From assembly GCF_007002745.1 (NCBI RefSeq), contig NZ_SGNY01000004.1, positions 372,001-436,000 on the forward strand: 64,000 nucleotides of DNA. Direction: 5' to 3'. The DNA comes from Martinezella rhizogenes. GTDB lineage: Bacteria; Pseudomonadota; Alphaproteobacteria; Rhizobiales; Rhizobiaceae. The position numbers and the translations under genes are program-made. How positions within the stretch are numbered: position 1 is the stretch's first letter; every line of letters starts with the position of its first letter. The notes below the pieces were generated by a model. The model saw only the letters and a program-made list of their open reading frames with translations. It was not told the origin of the DNA and did no database searches. Of the stretch, positions 42,277 to 52,020 are shown one piece after another.

Positions 42277-43218
42277 ATGTCCGAACAGTCTCTCCCCATA
42301 AATGACATCCGCTTCACCTCGCGCCGGCTTGTCCGGGAACTCGGTTTCATGGGCGACGATTTCGCAGGCACCGATCTGCCACCTTCCGCTGTTCATGCCC
42401 TGATCGAGATCGAGACGTGCCCGGGAATTACGGCGCGTGATCTGGGAAAGCTTCTGCGGCTTGAAAAATCCAGCGTCAGCCGCATGCTTCGCAAACTCGT
42501 GCTGTCAGGAGAGATTCTGGAGAAGACGGACGGGCAGGATAACCGTATCAAGCTGCTGTTTCTTACCGACAAGGGACAAAAACGGGTCGGCGCCATTCAC
42601 GCCTTCGCCAACCGGCAGGTATCCGGCGCCCTGACACAGCTCACACCGGCAGATGCAAACACAATCCTTGCGGGGCTGCGCCTTTATGCCGATGCTCTGG
42701 GAGACCGAGGCGATGTCACCACTCCGGCTATCGATATCGTCTCAGGATACCAGCCGGGCATCATCGCCCGCATAACACAGATGCATGCGCTCTATTACGC
42801 CCGGACATCCGGCTTCGGCCAGCGCTTCGAATCCGTTGTCGCCGAAGGCCTCGCCTCCTTCTGCAGCCGGCTCGAAAGACCGCAAAATGCGATATGGACC
42901 GCGATGCGCGGCGACGAGATTATCGGCTCCGTCGCCATCGACGGCGAAGACCTTGGATCGGGCAACGCGCATCTACGCTGGTTCATAGTGGATGACAGTG
43001 TTCGCGGTGGCGGTGTCGGACGCAGGCTGCTTGCAGCCGCTCTGGCCTTTGCGGATGAAAAGGCCTTTTCGGAAACCCATCTTTGGACATTCAACGGCCT
43101 TTCGGCCGCCCGACATCTTTACGAGACCCATGGTTTCGCCTGTGTCGAAGAACGTCCTGGTAGCCAATGGGGAAGCGAGGTTCTGGAACAGCGCTTTGTT
43201 CGTTCCCGGCCCGAATGA
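42277..43218 (+). CDS. MarR-GNAT fusion regulator/acetyltransferase
   Basis: Protein of 313 residues. Residues 1-150 form a MarR winged helix (IETCPGITARDLGKLLRLEK, SSVSRMLRKLVLSGEILEKT, DNRIKLLFLTDKG). Residues 160-313 form a GNAT acetyltransferase with the acetyl-CoA loop DDSVRGGGVGRRLLAAAL and LSAARHLYETHGF. MarR-GNAT fusions are common in rhizobia and their substrates are unknown. Start at 42277 gives MSEQSLPIND; upstream codons cross the palindrome. Confidence 0.88.
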   Translation: MSEQSLPINDIRFTSRRLVRELGFMGDDFAGTDLPPSAVHALIEIETCPGITARDLGKLLRLEKSSVSRMLRKLVLSGEILEKTDGQDNRIKLLFLTDKGQKRVGAIHAFANRQVSGALTQLTPADANTILAGLRLYADALGDRGDVTTPAIDIVSGYQPGIIARITQMHALYYARTSGFGQRFESVVAEGLASFCSRLERPQNAIWTAMRGDEIIGSVAIDGEDLGSGNAHLRWFIVDDSVRGGGVGRRLLAAALAFADEKAFSETHLWTFNGLSAARHLYETHGFACVEERPGSQWGSEVLEQRFVRSRPE

Positions 43219-43292
43219 TCGCTAATCCCGGTGGATGAACGGCCGCACCGAAAGTTACCGTGCAGCCGTCTACGGATCATAAATCGGACCTA

Positions 43293-44324
43293 TCAGAAGG
43301 CGAGCTGAACTTTCATGGATTTGCTTCTGTCACCGGCGGTTTCAAATGCCGTGACCGCCTCTTCCAACGGGAAGGTGCCGGTCAGCAGAGGCTTCAGGTC
43401 GACGCGGCGCTGGTTGATGAAATCGACGGCAAGTCCAAATTCCTCATGGAAACGGAACGTGCCCTTCATCTCGATTTCCTTGGCGACCACCATGTTCTGG
43501 GGAATGGACACATCGCCGCCGAGACCGAGCTGAACCACCGTGGAGCGCGGTTTCAGCGCTTCGAGACCCGACCGGACGGCCCTTTCGTTTCCGGAGGCTT
43601 CAAATTGCACATCGAAGTAGCCCTTGTTCGCCGAATAGGCTGATAACGCATCCGGGTCGCTGGCAACATTGATGACACGGTCGGCGCAGACGGCAAGCGC
43701 CTTTTGCAGAACCGCATCCATGACATCGGTCGCAATGATTTCCCGGGCGCCATGGGCGCGGGCGGCGATGATGGCAAGCGCACCAATCGGCCCGCAGCCG
43801 GTGACCAGAACACGCTTGTCGGTCAATGCGCCGGCGCGGTTAACGCCATGCAGCGTCACTGCAAAGGGTTCGGCCATGGCCGCTTCATGGATGGAGATGC
43901 CATCACGCACCTTGTGGCACTGATAGGCCTCGGCAACGAGGCGCTGGCGGAATGCTCCCTGAATATGCGGCATCGGCATGGCGGAGCCATAAAAGCGCAT
44001 GTTCAGGCACTGGTTCTGCTGGCCCTTCAGGCAAAATTCGCAATGGTTGCAGGGCCGGCTCGGCGACACGGCAACGCGGTCGCCGACGGCAAGACCGGAA
44101 ACGCCTTCTCCCAAAGCCTTGATGGTGCCGGCGACCTCATGGCCAAGGATCATCGGCTCCCGCACCCGCACGGTGCCGAAGCCGCCGTGATTGTAATAAT
44201 GCAGGTCGGAGCCGCAGATACCACCCGCCTCGATGGCGACCTCGACCTGTCCGGGGCCGGGCTGCTCCGCCTCCCGTTCTTCAATCCGCAAATCCTTGGC
44301 CGCGTGGATGACAACCGCTTTCAT
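43293..44324 (-). CDS. idnD: L-idonate 5-dehydrogenase-like zinc alcohol dehydrogenase
   Basis: Medium-chain dehydrogenase of 343 residues. Catalytic zinc ligands C and H in GGICGSDLHYY and GHEVAGTI; structural zinc cysteines in PCNHCEFCLKGQQNQC; NAD site VTGCGPIGALAIIAA. The sequence RFYGSAMPMPHIQGAFRQ is close to IdnD proteins, which oxidise L-idonate to 5-ketogluconate; related sugar acids remain possible. The ATG at 44324 follows GGGAGGAG. Last gene of the minus-strand operon starting at 49112. Confidence 0.83.
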   Translation of the reverse strand: MKAVVIHAAKDLRIEEREAEQPGPGQVEVAIEAGGICGSDLHYYNHGGFGTVRVREPMILGHEVAGTIKALGEGVSGLAVGDRVAVSPSRPCNHCEFCLKGQQNQCLNMRFYGSAMPMPHIQGAFRQRLVAEAYQCHKVRDGISIHEAAMAEPFAVTLHGVNRAGALTDKRVLVTGCGPIGALAIIAARAHGAREIIATDVMDAVLQKALAVCADRVINVASDPDALSAYSANKGYFDVQFEASGNERAVRSGLEALKPRSTVVQLGLGGDVSIPQNMVVAKEIEMKGTFRFHEEFGLAVDFINQRRVDLKPLLTGTFPLEEAVTAFETAGDRSKSMKVQLAF

Positions 44325-44390
44325 ATTCGCTCCTCCCATGGGGGTTCGGCATGGCGGCTACTGCCGCCAGGCCATTTCCCTGGATTTGTC

Positions 44391-45065
44391 TCAGATATCG
44401 ACCACGAGGCCCTTGGCTTTCAGCACAGCCTCGAGCTTGCTGACCTCGATCACCGATTTGCCCTGCTTGTAGGCTTCGATGTAACCGGCCTCGGCATCTT
44501 CGCGGGCCTGCGAAAGCTTCGCCGATTCCTGCGCTTCTTCGCGTCGGACGACGACAAGACCGTCGGCATCACCGACGATGATATCGCCCGGATTGATGAT
44601 TTCGCCGCCGACGATCACCTGATCGTTGACGGCGGCAATGGTCTCCTTGACCGTGCCCTTGATGCAGACGCTAAGCGAGAAGACGGGAAAGCCGAGATCT
44701 CGCAGCTGCAGAGTGTCACGCACGCCGGTATCGGTCACCAGACCGCCGATGCCTTTTGCGAGGCAGGCATTGGCGAGCACATCGCCGAAGGAACCCGCTT
44801 CTTCATATTCACCGGCGGAAACGACAATGATGTCACCCGGCTTGGCATAGTTGATGGCCAGCTGCAGCATGATGTTGTCGCGCGGCGCACATTTGACCGT
44901 GAAGGCCGGGCCGCAGAGCTTCATGCGATAATCGACCGGCTTCAGCCGCGAAGACAATGCGCCACGACGCCCCTGCGCCTCATGGATCGTCGCAGGAGAG
45001 AATTTGGCAAGGGCCTCGACATCGGCCTTGGCCGGACGTTGCGCGATATCTTTAATGTGGATCAT
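44391..45065 (-). CDS. RraA-like aldolase/decarboxylase (HMG aldolase family), copy 1
   Basis: Protein of 224 residues, RraA-like/HMG-CHA aldolase family. Family core KFSPATIHEAQGRRGAL, KPGDIIVVSAGEYEEAGSFG, TDTGVRDTLQLRDLGFPVF; the R-D pair holding the pyruvate and metal is kept. The longer C-terminal tail separates it from RraA proper. Metal-dependent members split 4-carboxy-4-hydroxy-2-oxoadipate-like compounds to pyruvate or decarboxylate oxaloacetate. Its paralogue at 54055-54723 sits in the neighbouring operon. Lies between the binding-protein and idnD genes. Confidence 0.85.
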   Translation of the reverse strand: MIHIKDIAQRPAKADVEALAKFSPATIHEAQGRRGALSSRLKPVDYRMKLCGPAFTVKCAPRDNIMLQLAINYAKPGDIIVVSAGEYEEAGSFGDVLANACLAKGIGGLVTDTGVRDTLQLRDLGFPVFSLSVCIKGTVKETIAAVNDQVIVGGEIINPGDIIVGDADGLVVVRREEAQESAKLSQAREDAEAGYIEAYKQGKSVIEVSKLEAVLKAKGLVVDI

Positions 45066-45159
45066 GAAAACCTCCCACGTTGAAACCGTCGGCGAGAACG
45101 TCTCGCCGACCGGTGATGGTGTTGAATGGATGGAATGATGACTGAAGCTGAGCCGAAGC

Positions 45160-45996
45160 TCAGGGGATCGGATCGAACTTCAGTTCGGACAGAGGCACAA
45201 CCTTGTCGGTGCGCGTCATCTTGTATTCGGTGTTCGGGCCAAGCCACTTGTCCCAAATGCGATTGATCTCGCCATCCGCATCGAGCTTGCGGAGAATTTC
45301 GTTGATCTTGGCGGTCAGCGCCGGATTGTCCTTGGCCATGCCAATGCCGATAGGCTGGAAGAGCATCGGCTCTTCGATCATCCGCATCTGCTTGCCCTTG
45401 GTCTTGGATTCGTTGACGAACTTGGTCATCGTCATGGTGTTTCCGACGATGCCGCGCGCCTTGCCCTGCTGAACGGCGAGATAGGCGGACGCCGTATCCT
45501 GGAACGTCAGCGGCTCGGACTTGTTGAGCTTGACAGAGAGTTCCGATGTCGAGCCCTTGCTGGACGCGATGCGCTGGCCGACAAAATCGGACTTCTTGGT
45601 GCCAGGGTCATCGACCGGAACGATCAGCATTTCCTTAGCCAGGTAATAAGGGTCGCTGAATTGGATCTGTTCTGCACGGCTTTGGGTATAGGCAAGGTTG
45701 GCGACCGAGAGATCGACGCGGCCGAGCTTGACTTCGGGGACGCGCGCTTCGACCGACACCGGCTTGACCTCGGCCTTGACGCCGAGTTCCTTGGCGATGG
45801 CGCCGCAAAGGTCAACGTCGAAGCCCGCCATTTCGCGCGTCTTCGGATCCGGCGATGCGAAAGGCGGCACGTCGGCGAAAGTGGCACAACGCAACGTCTT
45901 GTTCGCCATGATCGTGTCGAGCTGGTCGGCCTTGGCCGGCAGGACCGCGGCAGAGGTCGCAAGCGCAGCGGTAAGCGTAATTGTCTTCCAGTTCAT
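45160..45996 (-). CDS. ABC transporter substrate-binding protein, family 3
   Basis: Periplasmic protein of 278 residues, SBP_bac_3 fold (polar amino acid type). Signal peptide ends SAAVLPAKA. Core: CATFADVPPFASPDPKTREM, GFDVDLCGAIAKELGVKAEV, VANLAYTQSRAEQIQFSDPYY. In this operon, with sugar-acid enzymes, the ligand is more likely a hydroxy acid or amino-sugar derivative than a plain amino acid, but that is a guess. Ordered after the ATPase gene. Confidence 0.9.
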   Translation of the reverse strand: MNWKTITLTAALATSAAVLPAKADQLDTIMANKTLRCATFADVPPFASPDPKTREMAGFDVDLCGAIAKELGVKAEVKPVSVEARVPEVKLGRVDLSVANLAYTQSRAEQIQFSDPYYLAKEMLIVPVDDPGTKKSDFVGQRIASSKGSTSELSVKLNKSEPLTFQDTASAYLAVQQGKARGIVGNTMTMTKFVNESKTKGKQMRMIEEPMLFQPIGIGMAKDNPALTAKINEILRKLDADGEINRIWDKWLGPNTEYKMTRTDKVVPLSELKFDPIP

Positions 45997-46088
45997 TTCA
46001 GTTCTCCCTGTTATTATAGAGGTTGGGTTGGTAATTCAGTCCGGAGCGTTTTTTTTGCGAAACCGCTCATATTTGTCGCCAGCTCGCC

Positions 46089-46853
46089 CTAGTGCCTGAG
46101 ATCAGCGAGAAAACGCTGGGCACGCGGGTGTTGCGGATTTTTGAAAAACTCGTCTGGTTTGGCAGTCTCGAGAATGCGCCCGGCGTCGATGAACCAGATG
46201 CGGTCAGCCACTTCACGGGCAAAGCCCATTTCATGGGTGACGCAGAGCATCGTCATGCCTTCGGCAGCGAGGCTCTTCATGACAGCGAGCACTTCGCCGA
46301 CCATTTCCGGGTCGAGCGCAGACGTCGGTTCGTCGAACAACATGACCGGCGGTTCCATGGCAAGCGCCCGCGCGATGGCGACGCGCTGCTGCTGGCCGCC
46401 GGAGAGCTGGGCCGGGTAGGAGCTGGCCTTGTCGGCCAAGCCAACGCGATCAAGAAGCTTCAGCGCCTTGTCATGGGCAACAGCCGGAGAAACGCCCTTC
46501 ACCCGGATCGGCGACATGGAGACATTCTCGACCACTGAAAGATGCGGGAAGAGGTTGAAGCTTTGGAAGACGAAACCCACCCGGCTGCGCAGGGCATTCA
46601 GCTCCTTTGCGCGCATCTGGGCATGGATGTTCCTGCCATCCAGCATGATCGAGCCGCTGCTGATCTCCTCCAGACGGTTGATCGTGCGGATGAGGGTGGA
46701 CTTGCCGGAGCCCGACGGTCCGCAGATGACAACGACTTCGCCACGGGTGACGTTTTCGTTGACATCCTTGAGCACCTGATAATCGCCATAGCTTTTGCAG
46801 ACCTGCGAAAGCGTGATGGTGTATTCCTGAGTGGCGGAAACTGGCGCGGTCAT
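46089..46853 (-). CDS. ABC transporter ATPase, GlnQ type
   Basis: Protein of 254 residues. Walker [16 protein letters not shown] near residue 46, signature [15 protein letters not shown], Walker [17 protein letters not shown], and [16 protein letters not shown], all as in GlnQ/ArtP. Its ATG overlaps the permease gene stop by 4 bases. Confidence 0.95.
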   Translation of the reverse strand: MTAPVSATQEYTITLSQVCKSYGDYQVLKDVNENVTRGEVVVICGPSGSGKSTLIRTINRLEEISSGSIMLDGRNIHAQMRAKELNALRSRVGFVFQSFNLFPHLSVVENVSMSPIRVKGVSPAVAHDKALKLLDRVGLADKASSYPAQLSGGQQQRVAIARALAMEPPVMLFDEPTSALDPEMVGEVLAVMKSLAAEGMTMLCVTHEMGFAREVADRIWFIDAGRILETAKPDEFFKNPQHPRAQRFLADLRH

Positions 46854-47608
46854 AGCTGCTCCGTAACGATATTGGCGGGGGCCGGTGCGTCTGCCGCGAG
46901 CTTGCCGCGCGGGCCTGCCCGCCGGCGGGCGATGCGCCGCTCGAGAAGATTGGCGACATGGGTGAGCGACCAGCAGATGATGTAATAAACCATCGCCAGA
47001 ATGAGGAAGACCTGGAAAGGCTGTGTCAGGAGCTGGTTATTCACCTGGTTCGCCGCAAAAGTCAGGTCCGGCACATTGATGACATAACCAAGCGTCGTGT
47101 CCTTGATGGTGGACACGAAAGTCGAAATGAGGCTCGGGATCATGTTGTAGAGCGCCTGCGGCAGGATGATATAGCGCATCGCGCTGAAATATCCGTGCCC
47201 CAGCGCCCGCGCCGCATCCATCTGTCCGGCCCCAAGCGATACGATGCCAGCGCGCACAACCTCGCTCATGAAAGCGCCCTGATAGATGACGAGTGTTGCC
47301 AGCATGGTAACGAAGCTCGGCACATCTGCACCGGTCCACAACGGAACGAGAAAATAGCTCCAGAGGATGAGCATCAGCAGCGGCACGCCACGGGTGAAAT
47401 ACACCACGGCGGTGACTGGCCAGCGCAGGAGCCGCCATTTCGACAGCCGCGCCAGCGCCATCAGGATGCTGACGGGAAAGGCGAGCGCGATACTGAGCGC
47501 CGACAGGATGAGCGTGTTGGCAAGGCCGCCCAGCGGCCCGTTGGGATATTGGCCAATCAGCAGAAGCAGCCAGTAATCCTGCACGATTGCGATCATGTCA
47601 TGGATCAT
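46850..47608 (-). CDS. ABC transporter permease, GlnP/HisM type (second)
   Basis: Inner-membrane permease of 252 residues. Has the leading [19 protein letters not shown] then [18 protein letters not shown], and the coupling motif [20 protein letters not shown]. Both its ends overlap neighbouring genes by 4 bases, so the four-gene block is tightly coupled. Confidence 0.94.
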   Translation of the reverse strand: MIHDMIAIVQDYWLLLLIGQYPNGPLGGLANTLILSALSIALAFPVSILMALARLSKWRLLRWPVTAVVYFTRGVPLLMLILWSYFLVPLWTGADVPSFVTMLATLVIYQGAFMSEVVRAGIVSLGAGQMDAARALGHGYFSAMRYIILPQALYNMIPSLISTFVSTIKDTTLGYVINVPDLTFAANQVNNQLLTQPFQVFLILAMVYYIICWSLTHVANLLERRIARRRAGPRGKLAADAPAPANIVTEQL

Positions 47609-48312
47609 GCCCGTGCCCTCCGCAGTGGATCGGCACGCATGGAGATATAGGCTCCGAGACCCATGATCAGCAGCGAGAAGAACAGATAAAGCACGGTGGC
47701 GACGAGATAGACTTCAAACGTCCGGAAGCTGAGATTTTCGACTTCCTTGACCGCATGGGTGAGTTCGGGTGCCCCGATCAGAACCCCGAGACTGCTGTTC
47801 TTGAACAGCGAGGTGCTGTGATTGATCAGCGGCGGCAGTGCGTTGCGAACGCCCTGCGGCATGATGACGAAACGCATGGCCGAGACGTAGCTGTGGCCGA
47901 GTGCACGCGCCGCTTCCATCTGACCGGGATTGATGGAGCGCACGCCGGAACGCAGATCTTCACTGAAATAGGCAGCCTGACAGAGGCCGAGGCCGATGAT
48001 GGCGAAGATCGATTCCGCGTTGTGGCTGGACAGCCAGTTCGCCAGCCCGCTTGGCAGCAGTGTGAAAACGCCGAAATACCAGAGCATCAACTGCACCAGT
48101 GTCGGAACGTTACGGTGATAGGAAACATAGGCCGCCACCAGCGGATCACCGAAGCGGAAAGGTGACAGGCGAATGGCAAGCAGCACAATGGCCAGCGACA
48201 TGGCGAGCAGCCATGAGCCGGCATAGATGATGAACGTCATCTGGATGCCATGCAAAAGCATCGAGACATAGTCCGCATTGCTCAGGATTGCCCAAAGGTC
48301 AAAACCGCTCAC
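47605..48312 (-). CDS. ABC transporter permease, GlnP/HisQ type (first)
   Basis: Inner-membrane permease of 235 residues. First segment MLLHGIQMTFIIYAGSWLLA; RNVPTLVQLMLWYF; coupling motif GQMEAARALGHSYVSAMRFV. Forms the heteromeric channel with the following permease. Its ATG overlaps the stop of the SDR gene by 4 bases. Confidence 0.94.
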   Translation of the reverse strand: MSGFDLWAILSNADYVSMLLHGIQMTFIIYAGSWLLAMSLAIVLLAIRLSPFRFGDPLVAAYVSYHRNVPTLVQLMLWYFGVFTLLPSGLANWLSSHNAESIFAIIGLGLCQAAYFSEDLRSGVRSINPGQMEAARALGHSYVSAMRFVIMPQGVRNALPPLINHSTSLFKNSSLGVLIGAPELTHAVKEVENLSFRTFEVYLVATVLYLFFSLLIMGLGAYISMRADPLRRARA

Positions 48313-49112
48313 GCGACTTTTCCTCCGGCTCCGCCCGCCGCGGCTTTATTTTCAGCCGGTCGATTTTCAACCGTCTGGGGCTTGGCCGTCTGCAGCCCGC
48401 CCATGACCTGAAGCGTCGGGGTGATTTCCATATGGCCGATATTCATGGCCACGGGTGCGGCGATGGCAAAGGCGATCGCATCGGCGATATCGGACGCCTG
48501 CGGCAGTTCAAAACCGTCGATGAAGCGCTCGCGAATGCTCGGATCATTGCCGTGCACATGCGTAAATATGTCGGTTGCAACGCGGCCGGGGCAAATTTCC
48601 GTCACCCGCACACGTTTACCGAAAGCATCGATCCGCAGCTGGTTGGACAGCATCGCCACGCCCGCCTTGCTGGCATGATAGATGGAGTTGCCGCCGAAAT
48701 TATAATTACCGGCGATAGAGGAGATGTTGATGACGTGGCCGCGATCACGCGCCACCATGCCCGGCACCACCATGCGGCAGAGATGCAGCACGGCGCGCAG
48801 GTTGACGTCGATCAGGAGATCGATATCACTTTCATCCGCTTCCAGAAATTTCTTCGGACGGTCGACACCGGCATTATTCACGAGAACATCGAACGCGACC
48901 TCGCTGGTGAGCTTTGCAAGAGCAGGCCGGTCAGTCACATCGATGACATGCGCGAAGCAACCCGTGCGCTTCGCCAATTGCTTCAGCGCATCCGCACTTC
49001 TGGCAACCGCATGGACTTCCAGCCCCTCACGGCAAAGCCGCTCGACAACGGCGGCGCCAATTCCGGAAGATGCGCCGGTCACGAGTGCGGTCTTGTAGTC
49101 TGAGAATGGCAT
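48309..49112 (-). CDS. Short-chain dehydrogenase/reductase
   Basis: NAD(P)-dependent SDR of 267 residues. Cofactor motif ALVTGASSGIGAAV at residues 9-22, NNAGVD, catalytic Ser in INISSIAG and the YHASKAG Tyr-Lys pair; class I family. The C-terminal tail is longer and Ala/Lys/Pro-rich. First gene of the operon with the ABC transporter, RraA-like and idnD genes; it likely oxidises the imported hydroxy acid. Confidence 0.9.
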   Translation of the reverse strand: MPFSDYKTALVTGASSGIGAAVVERLCREGLEVHAVARSADALKQLAKRTGCFAHVIDVTDRPALAKLTSEVAFDVLVNNAGVDRPKKFLEADESDIDLLIDVNLRAVLHLCRMVVPGMVARDRGHVINISSIAGNYNFGGNSIYHASKAGVAMLSNQLRIDAFGKRVRVTEICPGRVATDIFTHVHGNDPSIRERFIDGFELPQASDIADAIAFAIAAPVAMNIGHMEITPTLQVMGGLQTAKPQTVENRPAENKAAAGGAGGKVA

Positions 49113-49294
49113 GTTTGTCCCCTATCGTTGACCAAACATTAGTGAAGCTTTCATCGCTTGCCTAAGACCGATTTTTTTTGGAGTAATAAGCAACTTGTAT
49201 GGATGACGGATGCGAACGGTACTTTCGGCACTGCATCAGTCCGGCCGGCGAAAAGGCACAACCGCCCCGTCACCGCCAGAACCGGCGAAATCGC

Positions 49295-50230
49295 CTAAAC
49301 GACCGGCGTCGGCAAGTCTCTCCCCGCAAAATGCGCGTCCAGATTGGCGAGAACCAACGCGCCCATTTCCAGCCGTGTCTCATGGGTGGCGGCGCCGATA
49401 TGCGGCGCGAGGACCACATTGCGCATGCCGAAGAGTGCCTCGGGAACATGCGGTTCATTCTCGAAGACATCGAGGGCCGCACCTTTCAGCCCACCCGCCA
49501 AGAGAATATCGACCAGCGCCTTTTCATCGACAAGCGACCCTCTGGCAACATTGACGAGAACCCCGTCCGGCCCAAGGGCCTCCAGCACCTCTCGGTTGAT
49601 GGCGTGTTTCGTCTCCGGCGTTGCAGCCGCCGCGACGATCAGGACGTCGCAGGCACTCGCGAGCGACACCGCCGTTGGATGATATTCATAAGCCACATCC
49701 TGCTTCTGCCGGCTGAAATAGGAAATCTCCGCGTTAAAAGCTTCCAGCCGCGCCGCAATGGCCCGGCCTATGCGGCCGAGCCCGTAAATGCCGTAACGGC
49801 GCCGCGAGGCCTTGTTGCCGAGCGGCATCTCGCCTCTTTTCCATGCGCCGGACCGGACATGGTGATCGGCGTTGACGAGTTGGCGTAGCAGCATGACGGA
49901 GAGGCCGATGGCGAGATCGGCAACATCCTCAGTCAGCACATCCGGCGTGTTCGTTACCCTGAAGCCGCGTTCGCGGGCCTGATCGAGATCGACCTTGTCG
50001 AAGCCGACGCCGTTGATGGCGACGATTTCAAGAGCCGGCAGGCAGGTGGCGAGTTCAGGGGCAACGCCGATATGGCCGCCGGTGACGACAGCCTTTATCG
50101 ACGCCGCCTCCGCCTGCAAAAATGCCTGCTTGTCGGATATTTCGTGCCAGCGATGGACCCGGAAGCGTTTTTGCAGTTCAGCTTCGATCTGCGGCTGGAG
50201 CGGATAGGTTTGCAGAAGATCGGGCTTCAT
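49295..50230 (-). CDS. D-2-hydroxyacid dehydrogenase (glyoxylate/hydroxypyruvate reductase type)
   Basis: Protein of 311 residues. NAD motif YGIYGLGRIGRAIAARL, then R in VNVARGSLVDEKAL, E in ALDVFENEPHVPE and H in VLAPHIGAATHET: the full Arg-Glu-His set. Shorter, GHRB-like class. Reduces 2-keto acids such as hydroxypyruvate with NAD(P)H. Last gene of the TctABC/DenD operon, 10 bases after the SDR. Confidence 0.9.
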   Translation of the reverse strand: MKPDLLQTYPLQPQIEAELQKRFRVHRWHEISDKQAFLQAEAASIKAVVTGGHIGVAPELATCLPALEIVAINGVGFDKVDLDQARERGFRVTNTPDVLTEDVADLAIGLSVMLLRQLVNADHHVRSGAWKRGEMPLGNKASRRRYGIYGLGRIGRAIAARLEAFNAEISYFSRQKQDVAYEYHPTAVSLASACDVLIVAAAATPETKHAINREVLEALGPDGVLVNVARGSLVDEKALVDILLAGGLKGAALDVFENEPHVPEALFGMRNVVLAPHIGAATHETRLEMGALVLANLDAHFAGRDLPTPVV

Positions 50231-50239
50231 ACGCGCTCC

Positions 50240-50995
50240 TTACCCGCGACCGACGAAAGGCATGCCGCTCGCCATCACGGTCATGGTCAGCACATTCGCC
50301 TCCAGCGGCAGCGAGGCCATATGCACCACGGCTTTGGCGACAATGCCGGCATCGATGGTCGGCTCAATGGCGGTGCTGCCATCAGCCTGCAGCACGCCGG
50401 TGGCCATGGCGCGGGTCATCTCAGTGCTGGCATTACCGATATCGATCTGCCCGCAGGCGATGTTGAACGCCCGACCGTCCAGAGCGGCCGATTTTGTAAG
50501 CCCGGTAATGGCGTGCTTGGTCGAGGTGTAAGGTGCGGACCGCGGACGCGGCGTGGTGGCCGAAATTGAGCCATTATTGATGATGCGCCCGCCCTGGGGT
50601 GACTGCGCCTTCATCTGGCGAAACGCAGCCTGCGTGCAGAGGAAAGCGCCAGTGAGGTTGGCCCCGACCACCGCGTTCCAGGTTTCGAACGACACGTCTT
50701 CGATATGGACCGCCGGTGCCGACATGCCGGCGTTGTTGACCAGAAGATCGAGACGACCGAAACGACCGGTGACCTCGGCGAACAGCCGTTCGACATCGGC
50801 CGGAACGGAAATATCGGCCGTGACGGCCAGAACGCGGTCTCGATGTTCGCGCCATTCGCCGAAAGCGGCGTCCAGAACCTCACGCCGCCGCCCTGTGATC
50901 GCAACGCTGTAACCATCTTCCAGAAGCGCCTCGGCAATCGCCTTGCCGACGCCTGTTCCTCCACCCGTGACGAGTGCGATCTTTCCACCACTCAT
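50240..50995 (-). CDS. Short-chain dehydrogenase/reductase
   Basis: SDR of 251 residues: [49 protein letters not shown]. Cytoplasmic, NAD(P)-dependent. It overlaps the DenD-like gene by 4 bases and precedes the 2-hydroxyacid dehydrogenase, so it should act in the same short pathway, on a hydroxy acid or sugar-acid intermediate. Confidence 0.9.
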   Translation of the reverse strand: MSGGKIALVTGGGTGVGKAIAEALLEDGYSVAITGRRREVLDAAFGEWREHRDRVLAVTADISVPADVERLFAEVTGRFGRLDLLVNNAGMSAPAVHIEDVSFETWNAVVGANLTGAFLCTQAAFRQMKAQSPQGGRIINNGSISATTPRPRSAPYTSTKHAITGLTKSAALDGRAFNIACGQIDIGNASTEMTRAMATGVLQADGSTAIEPTIDAGIVAKAVVHMASLPLEANVLTMTVMASGMPFVGRG

Positions 50996-51978
50996 GCCGT
51001 TTTCCCTTCCAGCTCATCTTCCACATGCGCCTGAATGATTTCGGCGAAGGATGTTTCCGCCCGGAAGCCGAGGGACAGAGCGAGCTGCGGATCGTAATCC
51101 TCGGCCCAGCCGTCGACGATCCGGATGATCCGCTCGTCGGGAACACGCTTGATAAGTGCCACAGCCTTTTCCCCAGCGAAGGCACGCAGAGCCTCGATCT
51201 CGTCGGCAACCGTGGCCGAAAGCCCCGGCATGATGAGATTGCGACGAACGCCAAGCCCGGAAAGATCGACGGTCGCGGCGCGCAGCAGGAAGGCGACGGC
51301 CGAACGCGGGCTGGCGAACCAGTGGCGCACGGTATCAGCAACGGGCAACACCGCTTGCTGGCCCACCAGCGGTTCGCGCAGGATATTGGAGAAGAAGCCG
51401 GAGGCGGCCGCGTTCGGCTTGCCGGGACGGATGCAGATGGTGGGCAAGCGGATGCTGACACCGTCGAAGAAACCACGGCGGCTATAATCCGCGAGCAAAA
51501 GCTCCACGATCGCCTTCTGCGTACCGTAGCTGGTCAGCGGAGCCGTCAGGAACTCATCGCCGATCACCTTCGGGAATGGCGAGCCGAACACGGCGAGCGA
51601 CGAGCAGAACACCACGCGCGGCCGGTATCCGTCCTTCTGATGCTCCAGACGAACGGCTTCGAACAGTGAACGTCCGCCATCGAGATTGATACGATAGCCC
51701 TTCTCGAAATCGGCCTCTGCCTCGCCCGAAACCACGGCGGCGAGATTGAAGATCACATCCGGCCGTTTTGCGATCAGCTTTTCGGCAACACCGGCGTTCG
51801 ACAGATCGCTGCGCTCGAGGGTCACCGTGCCGTCGAAGCCTTTCGGCGCAACCGGCTCGAAAACATCCGTCAGCGTCATTTGGCTGATCTTCACACCGCC
51901 AAGCGTTCCGTCCGCGGTAAGGCGTTGTGTCAATTTACGGCCGATCATTCCGGCCGCGCCGATTATCAGAATATGCAT
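50992..51978 (-). CDS. denD: DenD-like D-erythronate dehydrogenase, extended SDR
   Basis: Extended SDR of 328 residues. NAD motif [17 protein letters not shown] at the N-terminus, then [32 protein letters not shown] with the Tyr-Lys pair. This matches DenD proteins, which oxidise D-erythronate to 2-keto-D-erythronate. The OtnI and OtnC partners of that pathway are not in the window; an RraA-like enzyme, an SDR and a hydroxyacid dehydrogenase are present instead. Confidence 0.83.
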   Translation of the reverse strand: MHILIIGAAGMIGRKLTQRLTADGTLGGVKISQMTLTDVFEPVAPKGFDGTVTLERSDLSNAGVAEKLIAKRPDVIFNLAAVVSGEAEADFEKGYRINLDGGRSLFEAVRLEHQKDGYRPRVVFCSSLAVFGSPFPKVIGDEFLTAPLTSYGTQKAIVELLLADYSRRGFFDGVSIRLPTICIRPGKPNAAASGFFSNILREPLVGQQAVLPVADTVRHWFASPRSAVAFLLRAATVDLSGLGVRRNLIMPGLSATVADEIEALRAFAGEKAVALIKRVPDERIIRIVDGWAEDYDPQLALSLGFRAETSFAEIIQAHVEDELEGKTA

Positions 51979-52020
51979 GGTTCACCTTTGATTGACCGGC
52001 ATTGCCGGCTCGATTGATTG

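Noticed and set aside
43704-45083. Plus-strand frame of 459 codons across idnD and the RraA-like gene
   Set aside because: It spans two real genes and the gap between them in antisense, with no domain and no ribosome-binding site.
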